64,000 nucleotides of DNA from JAXMCI01 sp046349435. Its GTDB lineage: Bacteria > Pseudomonadota > Alphaproteobacteria > Dongiales > Dongiaceae. Below, in pieces: positions 33,541 through 41,548 of the stretch. A model generated the notes under the pieces. It worked only from the letters and a program-made list of their open reading frames with translations, had not been told where the DNA came from and made no database searches. A program made the translations under genes and the position numbers. The DNA lies in NCBI GenBank assembly GCA_046349435.1, contig JAXMCI010000021.1:1-64000 (forward strand), written 5' to 3'. Numbering within the stretch: the stretch's first letter is position 1; each line of letters starts with the position of its first letter.

Positions 33541-34010
33541 TGAAGGGCGAACTTGTCGCCGTCGCTGACGGTGACCTGGGTGAAGCCCAGCAGCTTGCAG
33601 AGATCGAAGAAGGTCGCCTGGTCGGCGATCGTGTTGTCGCGGAAGAACGGCGTCAGGCGCGACAGCGCCGTCAGGTTGGCGAGCAGTGCGCGGGCGCGGT
33701 AGGCAGTGTTGATCTCGCCCTCCTCGAAGGCGACGATGATCAGCTCGTCGGCCTCGTCGCCCTTGGCGAAGATCGCGAAGCTCGGCTCGTACTTGCCGGC
33801 CATCAGCTGCTGGGTCACGCCGGTGACGAAGGCGATCCGCCGTGTCCGGTTGGCCTCGGCCAGGGTCTGCACCCGCGCCTGGTAGGTCTCGGTCGAGGTC
33901 GGCGTCGGATAATAGTAGCCGGCATGGTGCGCCTCGTCGGCGCGCGGCTGGCCGGCCGCCAGCAGGATGGTCGCCGCCAGCGCGGCCGCGGTCAGCCCGG
34001 TCAATCTCAT
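33525..34010 (-). CDS. Secreted protein of unknown function, about 161 residues
   Basis: A signal peptide (MRLTGLTAAALAATILLAAG, cleavage near PRADE) followed by a compact domain: YPTPTSTETYQARVQTL, ANRTRRIAFVTGVTQQLM, FAIFAKGDEADELIIVA, and LGFTQVTVSDG. Similar proteins in alphaproteobacteria carry the old label molybdopterin-guanine dinucleotide biosynthesis protein A, which nothing in this sequence supports. GGGGAG lies ahead of the ATG. It is divergent from the NAD kinase. Function unknown. Confidence 0.75.
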   Translation of the reverse strand: MRLTGLTAAALAATILLAAGQPRADEAHHAGYYYPTPTSTETYQARVQTLAEANRTRRIAFVTGVTQQLMAGKYEPSFAIFAKGDEADELIIVAFEEGEINTAYRARALLANLTALSRLTPFFRDNTIADQATFFDLCKLLGFTQVTVSDGDKFALQVKVE

Positions 34011-34111
34011 CGACGTCTCCCCCTGGAAGGATTGCAGCGGGCCAGGAGAGTGGCGGCTCGGCCCCGCCTTGGCAAGGCAAGAGCGGCATCGCCGCGGCCG
34101 GCGCCGCCGCT

Positions 34112-34117
34112 ATACTC
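34112..34117 (+). promoter_or_regulatory. Candidate -10 box for NAD kinase
   Basis: TATACT (5 of 6 to consensus) stands out in GC-rich sequence 31 bases before the GTG start of nadK. No convincing -35 box is seen at the right distance. Confidence 0.35.
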
Positions 34118-34147
34118 CGGGCCGGTGCGCCAGCAAGGGAACTGCCC

Positions 34148-34915
34148 GTGACCGGCCAGAGCTTCGCCTTCGTCGCCGCCGACACCGAGGATGCCCGCCT
34201 GGCGCTCGCCAAGCTGTCGCGCCGCTACCGCACGGTGACGCCGGAGGAGGCCGACATCATCGTGGCGCTGGGCGGCGACGGCTTCATGCTGGAGACGCTG
34301 CACCGCTCGCTCGAGCGCGGCGTGCCGATCTACGGCATGAACTGCGGCACCGTCGGGTTCCTGCTCAACGCCTATGGCGAGGACGACCTGCCGCGGCGGC
34401 TGGCCGCCGCGGTGCCGATCCGGCTGCACCCGCTCAGGATGCGCGCGCGCACCATGGACGGCAGCGAGGTCGCGGCCCTCGCCCTCAACGAGGTGTCGCT
34501 GCTGCGCGAGAGCCGGCAGGCCGCCAAGATCGCCATCCGCATCGACGGCGTGGTGCGGCTGCCCGAGCTGATCTGCGACGGCATCCTGGTGGCCACGCCG
34601 GCGGGCAGCACCGCCTACAACCTGTCGGCGCACGGACCGATCCTGCCGCTCGGCACCGGCGTCCTGGCCCTCACCCCGATCAGCGCCTTCCGGCCGCGGC
34701 GGTGGCGCGGCGCCGTCCTGCCGCACACCGCCGAGGTCACCTTCACCATCAAGGAATCCGACAAGCGGCCGGTCAGCGCCGTGGCCGACTACACCGAGGC
34801 GCGCGACGTCGTCGAGGTCAGCGTGCGCGAGGATCGCGGCGTCACGCTGACCCTGCTGTTCGACCCCGAGCACAATCTCGAGGAGCGCATCCTCCTCGAG
34901 CAGTTCATGCCGTGA
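34148..34915 (+). CDS. nadK: NAD kinase
   Basis: A 255-residue enzyme making NADP from NAD and ATP. The signature GGDG is in IIVALGGDGFMLE, followed by GMNCGTVGFLLN, LNEVSLLRES, ICDGILVATPAGSTAYNLSAHG and ILPLGTGVLALTPISAFRPRRW. The GTG at 34148 has AGCAAGGGA upstream and gives a compact alphaproteobacterial-type NadK; the frame is open further left but that part lies over the secreted protein's promoter region. Confidence 0.92.
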   Translation: MTGQSFAFVAADTEDARLALAKLSRRYRTVTPEEADIIVALGGDGFMLETLHRSLERGVPIYGMNCGTVGFLLNAYGEDDLPRRLAAAVPIRLHPLRMRARTMDGSEVAALALNEVSLLRESRQAAKIAIRIDGVVRLPELICDGILVATPAGSTAYNLSAHGPILPLGTGVLALTPISAFRPRRWRGAVLPHTAEVTFTIKESDKRPVSAVADYTEARDVVEVSVREDRGVTLTLLFDPEHNLEERILLEQFMP

Positions 34916-34925
34916 GCGGCGCCGC

Positions 34926-35408
34926 TCAGCCGTCGTTCACCACCTGCCAGCTGCCGTCCGGCTGGCGGCAGGCGGTGCCGTAGGCCTGCTGCGGCTCGCC
35001 GCCGACAAAGATGGTCTGCTGGTATTCCCGGCAGTAGCGGCCGTAATTGTCCTCGTAGGTGCGCTCCGGCGTGACGGTGCCATAGTTGCCGCTGTCGGGA
35101 TTGCGCCATTCCGACGGCTCGCCGCTGCGGTTGTACTCCAGCGCCTGCTGCGAGGTGCTTTCGGCATAGTTGCGGTCGGCGCGGTCGAGCGAGCGGCCGA
35201 TCTGGTTGCCGATCAGGCCGCCGATCAGTACGCCCGCGCCGGTGGCCGCCGCCTTGGCCGGGCCGCCATGGCCGATGAACGAGCCGAGCAGGCCGCCGAC
35301 GCCGGCACCCGCGACGGTGCCGACCGTCTCCTTCGGGCCGTACTCGGCGCAGCCGGCGAGCGCGAGCGACAGCAGGCCCGCGGCGGTGAATCGGGCGATG
35401 TTGTTCAT
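34926..35408 (-). CDS. Outer-membrane lipoprotein with glycine-zipper segment (17 kDa antigen-like)
   Basis: A 160-residue lipoprotein: signal with lipobox LALAGC (Cys about residue 20), then a glycine-zipper hydrophobic segment (VAGAGVGGLLGSFIGHGG and GVLIGGLIGNQIG), and a C-terminal region rich in Tyr, Gln and Asn containing YCREYQQTI and ACRQPDGSW, as in the Rickettsia 17 kDa surface antigen family. The ATG at 35408 is chosen for its signal peptide. An 11-bp-spaced repeat of GGTTCAG lies 130 bases upstream, so control by the adjacent two-component system is likely. Confidence 0.85.
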   Translation of the reverse strand: MNNIARFTAAGLLSLALAGCAEYGPKETVGTVAGAGVGGLLGSFIGHGGPAKAAATGAGVLIGGLIGNQIGRSLDRADRNYAESTSQQALEYNRSGEPSEWRNPDSGNYGTVTPERTYEDNYGRYCREYQQTIFVGGEPQQAYGTACRQPDGSWQVVNDG

Positions 35409-35537
35409 GCTTGACCCATGCGAGGACGATGTTCCTGTGCGATCGCGGCGCGCGCGCCGGACCTTCAACCCGACCCGCGGCCGACCGCGATGCAGGACGA
35501 CCCTATCGCCGCTCCGGTGAACTCTCGCCGCGAGCGC

Positions 35538-35555
35538 GGTTCAGGCCGGGTTCAG
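35538..35555. promoter_or_regulatory. Direct repeat GGTTCAG spaced 11 bp, candidate response-regulator box
   Basis: GGTTCAG at 35538-35544 and again at 35549-35555, exactly 11 bp apart, the period of tandem OmpR/PhoB-family sites. It covers the last codons of the histidine kinase gene and lies upstream of the glycine-zipper lipoprotein. The same heptamer core recurs at 38034-38051 before the PepSY gene. Confidence 0.5.
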
Positions 35556-36940
35556 CCGGCCGCCACCGCGCGCGGCAGCACCAGCCGCGCGGCGACGCCG
35601 CCCTCGGCCGATTCCTGCAGCGCCACCGAGCCGCCATAGAGCTCGGCGATGTCGCGCACGATGGCGAGGCCGTGGCCGCTGCCCGGCACCCCCTCGTCCA
35701 GGCGCTTGCCGCGGCGGAACAGCGCGGCCCGCTGCTCCGGGCTGAGGCCCGGCCCGTCATCCTCGATCACCACCTCGACCCGGTCGGCGGCGGCCGCCGC
35801 GCTCACCCGCACCTGCGAGCGGCCCCACTTGCAGGCATTGTCGAGCAGGTTGCCGAGCATCTCCTCGAGATCCTGCCGCTCGCCGCGGAAGGCGAGGCCC
35901 GGCTCGCAGCGGCACTCCATGGCGATGCCGCGCTCGGCGTGGATGCGCAGCAGGGTGCGGCGCAGATCCTCGAGCACCGGCACCAGCTCGGTGCGCGCGC
36001 CGAGCACGCCGGCGGTGGCGGCCGTGCGGGCGCGCGACAGGTAGTGCTCGACCTGGCCGCGCATCGCCGCCGCCTGCCGCCGCACCGTCTCGGCCAGCGG
36101 GCTGCTGTCGCCCGCCGCCTCGTTGACCAGCACGGCGAGCGGCGTCTTCAGCGCATGGGCGAGGTTGCTGACATGGGTGCGGGCGCGGTCGACCACCACG
36201 GCGTTGTGCTCGAGCAGGTTGTTGAGCTCGCGCGCCAGCGGCTCGATCTCGCGCGGGAAGGCGCCGTCGAGCCGCGCCGCCCGGCCGGTGCGGATCGCCA
36301 CCAGCCCGGCGCTGATCCGGCGCAGCGGCTGCAGCCCGAAGCGCACCTGGAGCAGCAGCGCCACGACCAGCCCGACGCCGAGCGCGCCGAGCGCCCAGGC
36401 GAGCGTCGCATCGAACTGCCGCACCTCGCGCTCGACGTCGCCGAGCGCGCCGGCGACGGCGAAGCGGTAGCGGTTGCGCGAGCCGGGGAAGGTGATATTG
36501 CGGGCGGCGACGCGCAGCGGCTCGCCGTTGGGACCGGTGGCGGCGAAGCGCTCGACCTCGCCGGGCGCCGGCTCGGGCCCGACCGGCAGCCCCTGGTCCC
36601 ACAGCGAGCGCGAGCGCAGCGGCGCCATGTCCGGGCCGGCCACCTGCCAGTACCAGCCGGAATAGATCTGGTCGAAGCGCGGCTCGCCGAGCGGCTGCTG
36701 CACGTTCATCTGGCCGTCGCGGTCGAGGTCGGCGACGGCCACCAGGCTCTCCAGCAGCACGCCGAGCCGGGCGTCGAAGCTGCTTTCGACCGAGGCGCGG
36801 AACAGCGTCGAGAGCACCAGCCCGGCGACCACCAGCGCCAGCGCGATCCACAGCCCGGCGGCGAGGCTGAGGCGGACCGCCAGCGAGGTCGGGCCGCCAC
36901 GCCGCCACGTCCCCGCCGGCGCGGGCGTCCTATCGCTCAT
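35552..36940 (-). CDS. Sensor histidine kinase (PhoQ/QseC-like)
   Basis: A 462-residue membrane kinase. One helix at about 24-52, a periplasmic sensor of about 120 residues (WYWQVAGPDMAPLRSRSLW), a second helix near 170-190 leading into a HAMP segment, then phosphoacceptor HALKTPL, N box NLLDNACKWG, and ATP lid DDGPGLSPEQR and GSGHGLAIV. It overlaps the response regulator by 11 bases. The third gene upstream encodes a PepSY protein, a common companion of this kinase type in metal or cationic-stress sensing. Confidence 0.9.
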   Translation of the reverse strand: MSDRTPAPAGTWRRGGPTSLAVRLSLAAGLWIALALVVAGLVLSTLFRASVESSFDARLGVLLESLVAVADLDRDGQMNVQQPLGEPRFDQIYSGWYWQVAGPDMAPLRSRSLWDQGLPVGPEPAPGEVERFAATGPNGEPLRVAARNITFPGSRNRYRFAVAGALGDVEREVRQFDATLAWALGALGVGLVVALLLQVRFGLQPLRRISAGLVAIRTGRAARLDGAFPREIEPLARELNNLLEHNAVVVDRARTHVSNLAHALKTPLAVLVNEAAGDSSPLAETVRRQAAAMRGQVEHYLSRARTAATAGVLGARTELVPVLEDLRRTLLRIHAERGIAMECRCEPGLAFRGERQDLEEMLGNLLDNACKWGRSQVRVSAAAAADRVEVVIEDDGPGLSPEQRAALFRRGKRLDEGVPGSGHGLAIVRDIAELYGGSVALQESAEGGVAARLVLPRAVAAG

Positions 36941-37601
36941 CGGCCTCGGGAATGCGGTAGCCGAGCCCGCGCACGGTCTCGATGAGATCGTCCCCCAGCT
37001 TGCGCCGCAGCCGGCCGACGAAGACCTCGATGGTGTTCGATTCGCGGTCGAAATCCTGCTCGTAGATGTGCTCGATCAGCTCCAGGCGGGAGACGATCTT
37101 GCCGCGATGGTGCATCAGGTAGGAGAGCAGCCGGTACTCCTGGGCGGTGAGCTTCACCGGCGTGCCGTCGCGGGTGACGCGGCCGCTGCGGGTGTCGACC
37201 CGGACCGGGCCGGCCTCCAGCTCGGCCGAGGCGTGCCCGGCGGCGCGCCGGATCAGCGCGCGGATCCGCGCCAGCACCTCCTCCATGCGGAAGGGCTTGG
37301 CGACGTAGTCGTCGGCCCCGGCGTCGAAGCCGGCGACCTTCTCGCTCCAGCGGTCGCGCGCGGTCAGCACCAGCACCGGCATGGTCCGCCCGTCCCGCCG
37401 CCAGCGGTCGAGCACCGACAGGCCGTCGATCACCGGCAGGCCGAGATCGAGGATCACCGCGTCGTAGGGCTCGGTGTCCCCGAGGAAATGGCCCTCCTCG
37501 CCGTCATTGGCGACGTCCACCGCGTAGCCCGCCTCCTGCAGCGCCTTGCCGAGCTGCCGGGCGAGATCGGCGTCGTCCTCAACCACCAGGATCCGCATCA
37601 T
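36930..37601 (-). CDS. OmpR/PhoB-family response regulator
   Basis: A 223-residue regulator: receiver domain with acidic EDD at residues 8-10, phosphorylated Asp51 in VILDLGLP, conserved TARD and KPF; C-terminal winged helix with LTAQEYRLLSYLMHHRGKIV and IEVFVGRLRRKLG and VRGLGYRI. PmrA/QseB-like. It is the middle gene of PepSY-regulator-kinase and would bind tandem half-sites 11 bp apart, such as those at 35538 and 38034. Confidence 0.93.
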   Translation of the reverse strand: MMRILVVEDDADLARQLGKALQEAGYAVDVANDGEEGHFLGDTEPYDAVILDLGLPVIDGLSVLDRWRRDGRTMPVLVLTARDRWSEKVAGFDAGADDYVAKPFRMEEVLARIRALIRRAAGHASAELEAGPVRVDTRSGRVTRDGTPVKLTAQEYRLLSYLMHHRGKIVSRLELIEHIYEQDFDRESNTIEVFVGRLRRKLGDDLIETVRGLGYRIPEADER

Positions 37602-37623
37602 CCTCTCCGCTTGGCCCGGCGCC

Positions 37624-37932
37624 TCAGTGGCGCGGGGCGAACACCTGCAGCACCTCGCCGGTGCGCGCGTCGGCCACCACGCCGACGATGTTGCCGTCGC
37701 GATCGAGCAGCTTCAGCCGATAGATCCAGCCGTGCTTGTTCTTCTCCAGCCAGGCATTGAGCACGCGTCCTTCGACCTGACGGTTGACCGAGGACAGGAT
37801 CGCCCCGAGCGGCAGGATCTCGCCCGCCTGGAGCGCCTCGCGCGCCCGCTGCTGGTCGCTCGCCGCCCCCGCCGGGCTGCCGAGCAGCGGCAGCAGCGCC
37901 ATCGCGAGGAGGAGGGATCGCTTGGCCATCAC
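37624..37932 (-). CDS. PepSY-domain periplasmic protein
   Basis: A 102-residue protein with a signal peptide (KRSLLLAMALLPLLG, cleavage near AGAAS) and one PepSY-like domain: AREALQAGEILPLGAIL, VLNAWLEKN, YRLKLLDRDGNIVGVVADARTGEVLQVF. First gene of the two-component operon, 22 bases before the regulator. It probably modulates or reports to the sensor in the periplasm. Confidence 0.85.
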   Translation of the reverse strand: MMAKRSLLLAMALLPLLGSPAGAASDQQRAREALQAGEILPLGAILSSVNRQVEGRVLNAWLEKNKHGWIYRLKLLDRDGNIVGVVADARTGEVLQVFAPRH

Positions 37933-38033
37933 GCTGTGTTGTACGGGCGAGCGTCCGCCGAATGAAGGGGCTCCACCGGCCGGAAGGTCCCGGCCGCCTC
38001 TCTTTCGCCGGAACCCGGATCTAGGGCAAGCGG

Positions 38034-38074
38034 CCTGAACCTGCCCTGAACGGCCCCGGAACGGGCGGTTCAGG
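38034..38074. promoter_or_regulatory. CCTGAAC direct repeats spaced 11 bp plus inverted copy, candidate regulator box
   Basis: CCTGAAC occurs at 38034-38040 and 38045-38051 (11 bp apart) and its complement GTTCAGG at 38068-38074, in the divergent region between the two PepSY-type genes. The period suits an OmpR/PhoB-family dimer, and the adjacent operon encodes such a regulator, so autoregulation of both directions is the simplest reading. Confidence 0.55.
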
Positions 38075-38117
38075 GGCGGAGGAGAGACTCGCTGCCCGGT
38101 ATAAGGAGGTAAGGACC

Positions 38118-38480
38118 ATGCGAAAGACCCTCTTGATCGCCGCCGCCGGCCTGGTTGCCAGCCTGGGGGCGGCCGCTCCTGCCCTGGCCGACCACGACAA
38201 CTGCTACAATTGCGGACAGGACTATTACGGGCCGGGCGCGAACCGCCAGGATCAGCGCTGGGACCAGGATCGTGACCGCAATCGCGGCGACTGGCGCCGC
38301 CGCCTGATGCCGGCCGGCATGGTGGCCGACCAGCTGCGCCAGCAGCGCTTCCGCCACATCGACTTCGCCGGCCGCGACGGCGACATCTACCGCTACACCG
38401 CCGTCGACCCGCGCGGCCGCGAGGTCCGGCTCGCGGTCGACGCCCACAACGGCCGGATCGTCAACATGTGGCGCCGCTAG
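38118..38480 (+). CDS. Secreted PepSY-like small protein with Tyr/Asn/Arg-rich linker
   Basis: A 120-residue protein with a signal peptide ending near ALADHD, a linker rich in Asn, Tyr, Arg and Asp with two cysteines (NCYNCG), and a C-terminal PepSY-like half (FRHIDFAGRDGDIYRYTAV, VRLAVDAHNGRIV). A very strong RBS AGGAGG stands 10 bases before the ATG. Divergent from the PepSY two-component operon with the repeat box between them, so it is probably a target of that system. Confidence 0.8.
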   Translation: MRKTLLIAAAGLVASLGAAAPALADHDNCYNCGQDYYGPGANRQDQRWDQDRDRNRGDWRRRLMPAGMVADQLRQQRFRHIDFAGRDGDIYRYTAVDPRGREVRLAVDAHNGRIVNMWRR

Positions 38481-38490
38481 CCGGCGCGCC

Positions 38491-38521
38491 GGTGCCCCGA
38501 GGCGTCGCGCCTCGGGGCACC
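38491..38521 (+). terminator. Strong stem-loop terminator after the PepSY-like gene
   Basis: Perfect 14-bp arms starting GGTGCCCCGAGGCG and their complement around a TCG loop, 11 bases after the stop codon. It is followed by CATTCTT, a weak T-rich end. Works in principle in either direction. Confidence 0.7.
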
Positions 38522-38631
38522 CATTCTTCGCTTGCCGGGCCGCCGCCCGGGAACGTTCCGGCCCGTCCGCCGTTCAGCTTGACGATGGCCCGTCCGCTGC
38601 GATGGTCGGGCGGCTGGCAGCGGCGGGATCC

Positions 38632-40638
38632 ATGACAGATATCGCGAAGGCGTCCGGGCCGGTGCTCGAGCAGCCCGGCTCCGCCGCGCTTGCTCCGCCG
38701 GTGGCCCGGCCAGGCGGCGGCTGGCCGCCGCTGCTGGTCGTGGTGGTGGCGACCGCGGGGCTCTATTTCGGGCGCGAGGTCTTCGTGCCGCTGGCGCTGG
38801 CCGTGCTGCTCAGCTTCGCGCTGGCGCCGGCCACGGTGCTGGTGCGGCGCGGGACCGGCCGGGTGACCTCGGTGATCATCGTGGTCGCGCTCGCCTTCCT
38901 GGTGATCCTCGGCATCGGCGCCTTCGTTGCCCGCGAGGCGGTCAGCCTGGCGGGCAAGCTGCCTCTCTACCAGTGGAACATCGCGCACAAGATCCATGTG
39001 CTGCAGGATGCCGCGCCGGGATCGGGCGTGGTCGGCCGCGCCTCGCAGATGCTGAAGAACCTGCAGGAGGAATTCAGCAAGCAGTCCAAGCCGGCCGCCA
39101 CCGCGGCGGGCGGCACGACCCCGGGCGCCAGCGAAGGCACCGCCCAGGAGCAGCAGCCGATCCCGGTGCAGATCCGCGCCCCCGACCCGGCGCCGCTGCA
39201 GATGCTGGAGAGCTTCGTCGGCCCGCTGCTGGGACCGCTCGCCACCATGGGCATCGTCATCATCTTCGTGGTCTTCATCCTGCTGCAGCGCGAGGATCTG
39301 CGCGACCGGTTGATCCGCCTGGCCGGCCCGCGCGACCTGCATCGCACCACCGAGGCGATGAACGACGCCGGCTCGCGGGTCAGTCGCTACCTGCTGATGC
39401 AGCTGATGATCAACGCCACCTTCGGCGTGCAGATCGGCATCGGCCTGTTCCTGGTCGGCGTGCCCAACGCCGTGCTGTGGGCCCTGCTCGCCGCGATGTT
39501 GCGCTTCGTCCCCTATATCGGGGTGTGGATCGCCGCCGCGCCGGCGCTGGTGCTGGTGCTCGCCGTCGATCCGGGCTGGAGCATGCTGCTGTGGTGCGCC
39601 GCCCTCTTCGTCGTGGTCGAGCTGATCACCGGCAACGTCGTCGAGCCCTGGCTCTACGGCCACAGCACCGGGCTGACGCCGATCGCGGTGATCGTCGCGG
39701 CGGTGGTCTGGGCGTGGCTCTGGGGCCCCGTCGGGCTGCTGCTCTCGACCCCGCTGACCGTCTGCCTGGTGGTGCTCGGCCGCCACGTGCCGCAACTCGA
39801 GTTCCTCAACGTGCTGCTCGGCAGCGGCACGGTGCTGGCGCCCGAGGAGACCTTCTACCAGCGCCTGCTGGCGCACGACCCCGAGGAGGCCTCCGACCAG
39901 GCCGAGGAGTATCTGCGCGACAAGCCGCTGGTCCAGTTCTACGACAGCGTGGCGATCCCGGCGCTCGGCCTCGCCCAGGCCGATGCCGATCGCGGCGCGC
40001 TGGAGCCCGAGCGCCGCCGCCGCTTCGCCGAGGACGCGCTGGTGGTGATGGACAACATCGTCGACGATGCCCGTCCCGAGGATCCGGCCGGCACGGTGCT
40101 CGATCCCGCTGCCCTGCTGCGGCAGGGCGAGGTCGACGAGGCCGCCCTGCGCGCCGTGCGGGTGCTCTGCGTCGGCGGCCGCAGCGAGCTCGACGAGGCG
40201 GCGGCGGTGATGCTCGCCCAGCTGCTCTGGCTGCGCGGGCTCTCCGCGCAGGTGGTGCCGCTCGACCGGCTGACCCGCGGCCGGCCGGACCGCGACAAGT
40301 ACGCCGCGGCGGAGCTGGTCTGCCTGTCCTATGTCGACGGGCTCGCCTTCACCAACGCGCGGCGCGCCTGCCGCAGCATCCGCCGCCGCCTGCCGGGGAT
40401 CCGCGTGCTCGCCGGCTTCTGGCAGCTCACCGCCGAGGAGGCGGCGCGGCGCGACCCGCTGGCCGGCACCGGCGCCGACCTCGCTGCCCGCTCGCTCGCC
40501 GAGGCGGTCGAGCAGGTCGCGGGCGCGCTGACGCCCCCCGCCGCCGCCGTCGCCACCGCCAAGGCGCCGGTCCCGGCGGGGCCGGCGGACGCCGCGCCGC
40601 CGCCCGCCGCCGTCGTACCGACCCCGACGGCGGCGTAG
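38632..40638 (+). CDS. AI-2E family membrane permease with long C-terminal extension
   Basis: About 668 residues. The first 390 form a PerM/AI-2E-type permease: two helices at the N-terminus, an extracytoplasmic or helical insert with a low-complexity Ala/Thr/Gln part, and the conserved block FVPYIGVWIAAAPA and GHSTGLTPIAVIVAA with GPVGLLLSTPLTVCLVVLG. The remaining 270 residues are cytoplasmic: a helical region (PEETFYQRLLAHDPEEASDQ) and then a Rossmann-like segment starting VRVLCVGGRSELDEAAAVML, ending in a Pro/Ala tail. The transported compound is unknown. An ATG at 38602 is an alternative start. Confidence 0.82.
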   Translation: MTDIAKASGPVLEQPGSAALAPPVARPGGGWPPLLVVVVATAGLYFGREVFVPLALAVLLSFALAPATVLVRRGTGRVTSVIIVVALAFLVILGIGAFVAREAVSLAGKLPLYQWNIAHKIHVLQDAAPGSGVVGRASQMLKNLQEEFSKQSKPAATAAGGTTPGASEGTAQEQQPIPVQIRAPDPAPLQMLESFVGPLLGPLATMGIVIIFVVFILLQREDLRDRLIRLAGPRDLHRTTEAMNDAGSRVSRYLLMQLMINATFGVQIGIGLFLVGVPNAVLWALLAAMLRFVPYIGVWIAAAPALVLVLAVDPGWSMLLWCAALFVVVELITGNVVEPWLYGHSTGLTPIAVIVAAVVWAWLWGPVGLLLSTPLTVCLVVLGRHVPQLEFLNVLLGSGTVLAPEETFYQRLLAHDPEEASDQAEEYLRDKPLVQFYDSVAIPALGLAQADADRGALEPERRRRFAEDALVVMDNIVDDARPEDPAGTVLDPAALLRQGEVDEAALRAVRVLCVGGRSELDEAAAVMLAQLLWLRGLSAQVVPLDRLTRGRPDRDKYAAAELVCLSYVDGLAFTNARRACRSIRRRLPGIRVLAGFWQLTAEEAARRDPLAGTGADLAARSLAEAVEQVAGALTPPAAAVATAKAPVPAGPADAAPPPAAVVPTPTAA

Positions 40639-40642
40639 CGCG

Positions 40643-41548
40643 CTACCGCCAGCGGCGGTGCAGCCAGAGCCACTGCTCCGGGCGCGCCCGCACCCAGCCC
40701 TCGAGCATTGCGGTGACGAGCGCGGTGGCGGCGTGGATGTCGGCGGCCTCGTCGTCGCTGCGCGGCAGCGCGATCGGCGGCGTGATGGTGACGCGGAAGC
40801 GGGCGCCGCCGAGCCGCTCCACCCAGGCGCCGCGCACCGGGCAGTCGAAGCGCCGCGCCAGCCGCGCCAGCGCCACCGGCACCTTGGCCGGCCGGCCGAA
40901 GAAGGGCACCTCGACGCCGCGGCTGAAATGCTGGTCGACCAGCAGCCCGAGATGGCCGCCGGCCTTGAGCAGCTCGACGGCGGCGACCGCGCCCTCCATC
41001 GTGTTGGGCAGCATCCGGCCCATGGCCGGGCCGCGCAGCCGCTGCACCAGCTCGGCGGCCGCCGGGTTGTTGGGCGCGCGGTAGATCACCGCCACGTCGA
41101 GGCCGTGCGCCTGGGCGCCGACCGCCAGCAGCTCCCAGTTGCCGAGATGGCCGGTGAAGATCAGCCCCGGCCGGTCGTCGAGCGCCATGGCGAAGAACTG
41201 CTCGGCGCCGACCAGCTCGATGCGCGGGCGGGGCGCCGGCGTCGCGGCGAACGGATCGTAGTCCCAGATCCGGCGGAGATGCGGGTACTCGGCGACGGTG
41301 CGGCCGAGATTGTCCCAGACGCCGCCCAGGATGGCGGCGATCTCCGCCGGCGACTTGTCGGGGAAGGCGGCCTCGAGGTTGCGCCGGCCGACGCGGCTGA
41401 CCGGCGCCAGGCGGCCGATCAGCCGGCCGATCCCGCCGCCCAGGGCCGAGACGAGGTCGAGCGGAATCAGGCGCCCGAGCGCCAGCGCGGTGTGCATCAG
41501 CGCCGCCTCGATCCGGTAGCGCGCCCGCAGGGCCCGGCCGGTCGCCAT
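40643..41548 (-). CDS. LpxL/HtrB-like lipid A acyltransferase
   Basis: A 301-residue inner-membrane acyltransferase. The catalytic HX4E motif is in FTGHLGNWELLAVGA, and LGLLVDQHFSRGVEVPFFGRPAKVP follows as in lauroyl/myristoyltransferases; an N-terminal hydrophobic helix anchors it. Its start touches the stop of the waaF-like gene on the same strand (ATG overlapping by one base), and the wider block holds LPS heptose genes, so a late acylation of lipid A is likely. Confidence 0.87.
   Translation of the reverse strand: MATGRALRARYRIEAALMHTALALGRLIPLDLVSALGGGIGRLIGRLAPVSRVGRRNLEAAFPDKSPAEIAAILGGVWDNLGRTVAEYPHLRRIWDYDPFAATPAPRPRIELVGAEQFFAMALDDRPGLIFTGHLGNWELLAVGAQAHGLDVAVIYRAPNNPAAAELVQRLRGPAMGRMLPNTMEGAVAAVELLKAGGHLGLLVDQHFSRGVEVPFFGRPAKVPVALARLARRFDCPVRGAWVERLGGARFRVTITPPIALPRSDDEAADIHAATALVTAMLEGWVRARPEQWLWLHRRWR

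Noticed and set aside
33525..34010. Molybdopterin-guanine dinucleotide biosynthesis protein A label for the secreted protein
   Set aside because: It has a signal peptide and none of the MobA nucleotide motifs; the true MobA is at 14912-15541.
38100..38105. TATAAG before the PepSY-like gene as a -10 box
   Set aside because: It overlaps the AGGAGG ribosome binding site and would leave almost no leader before the ATG.
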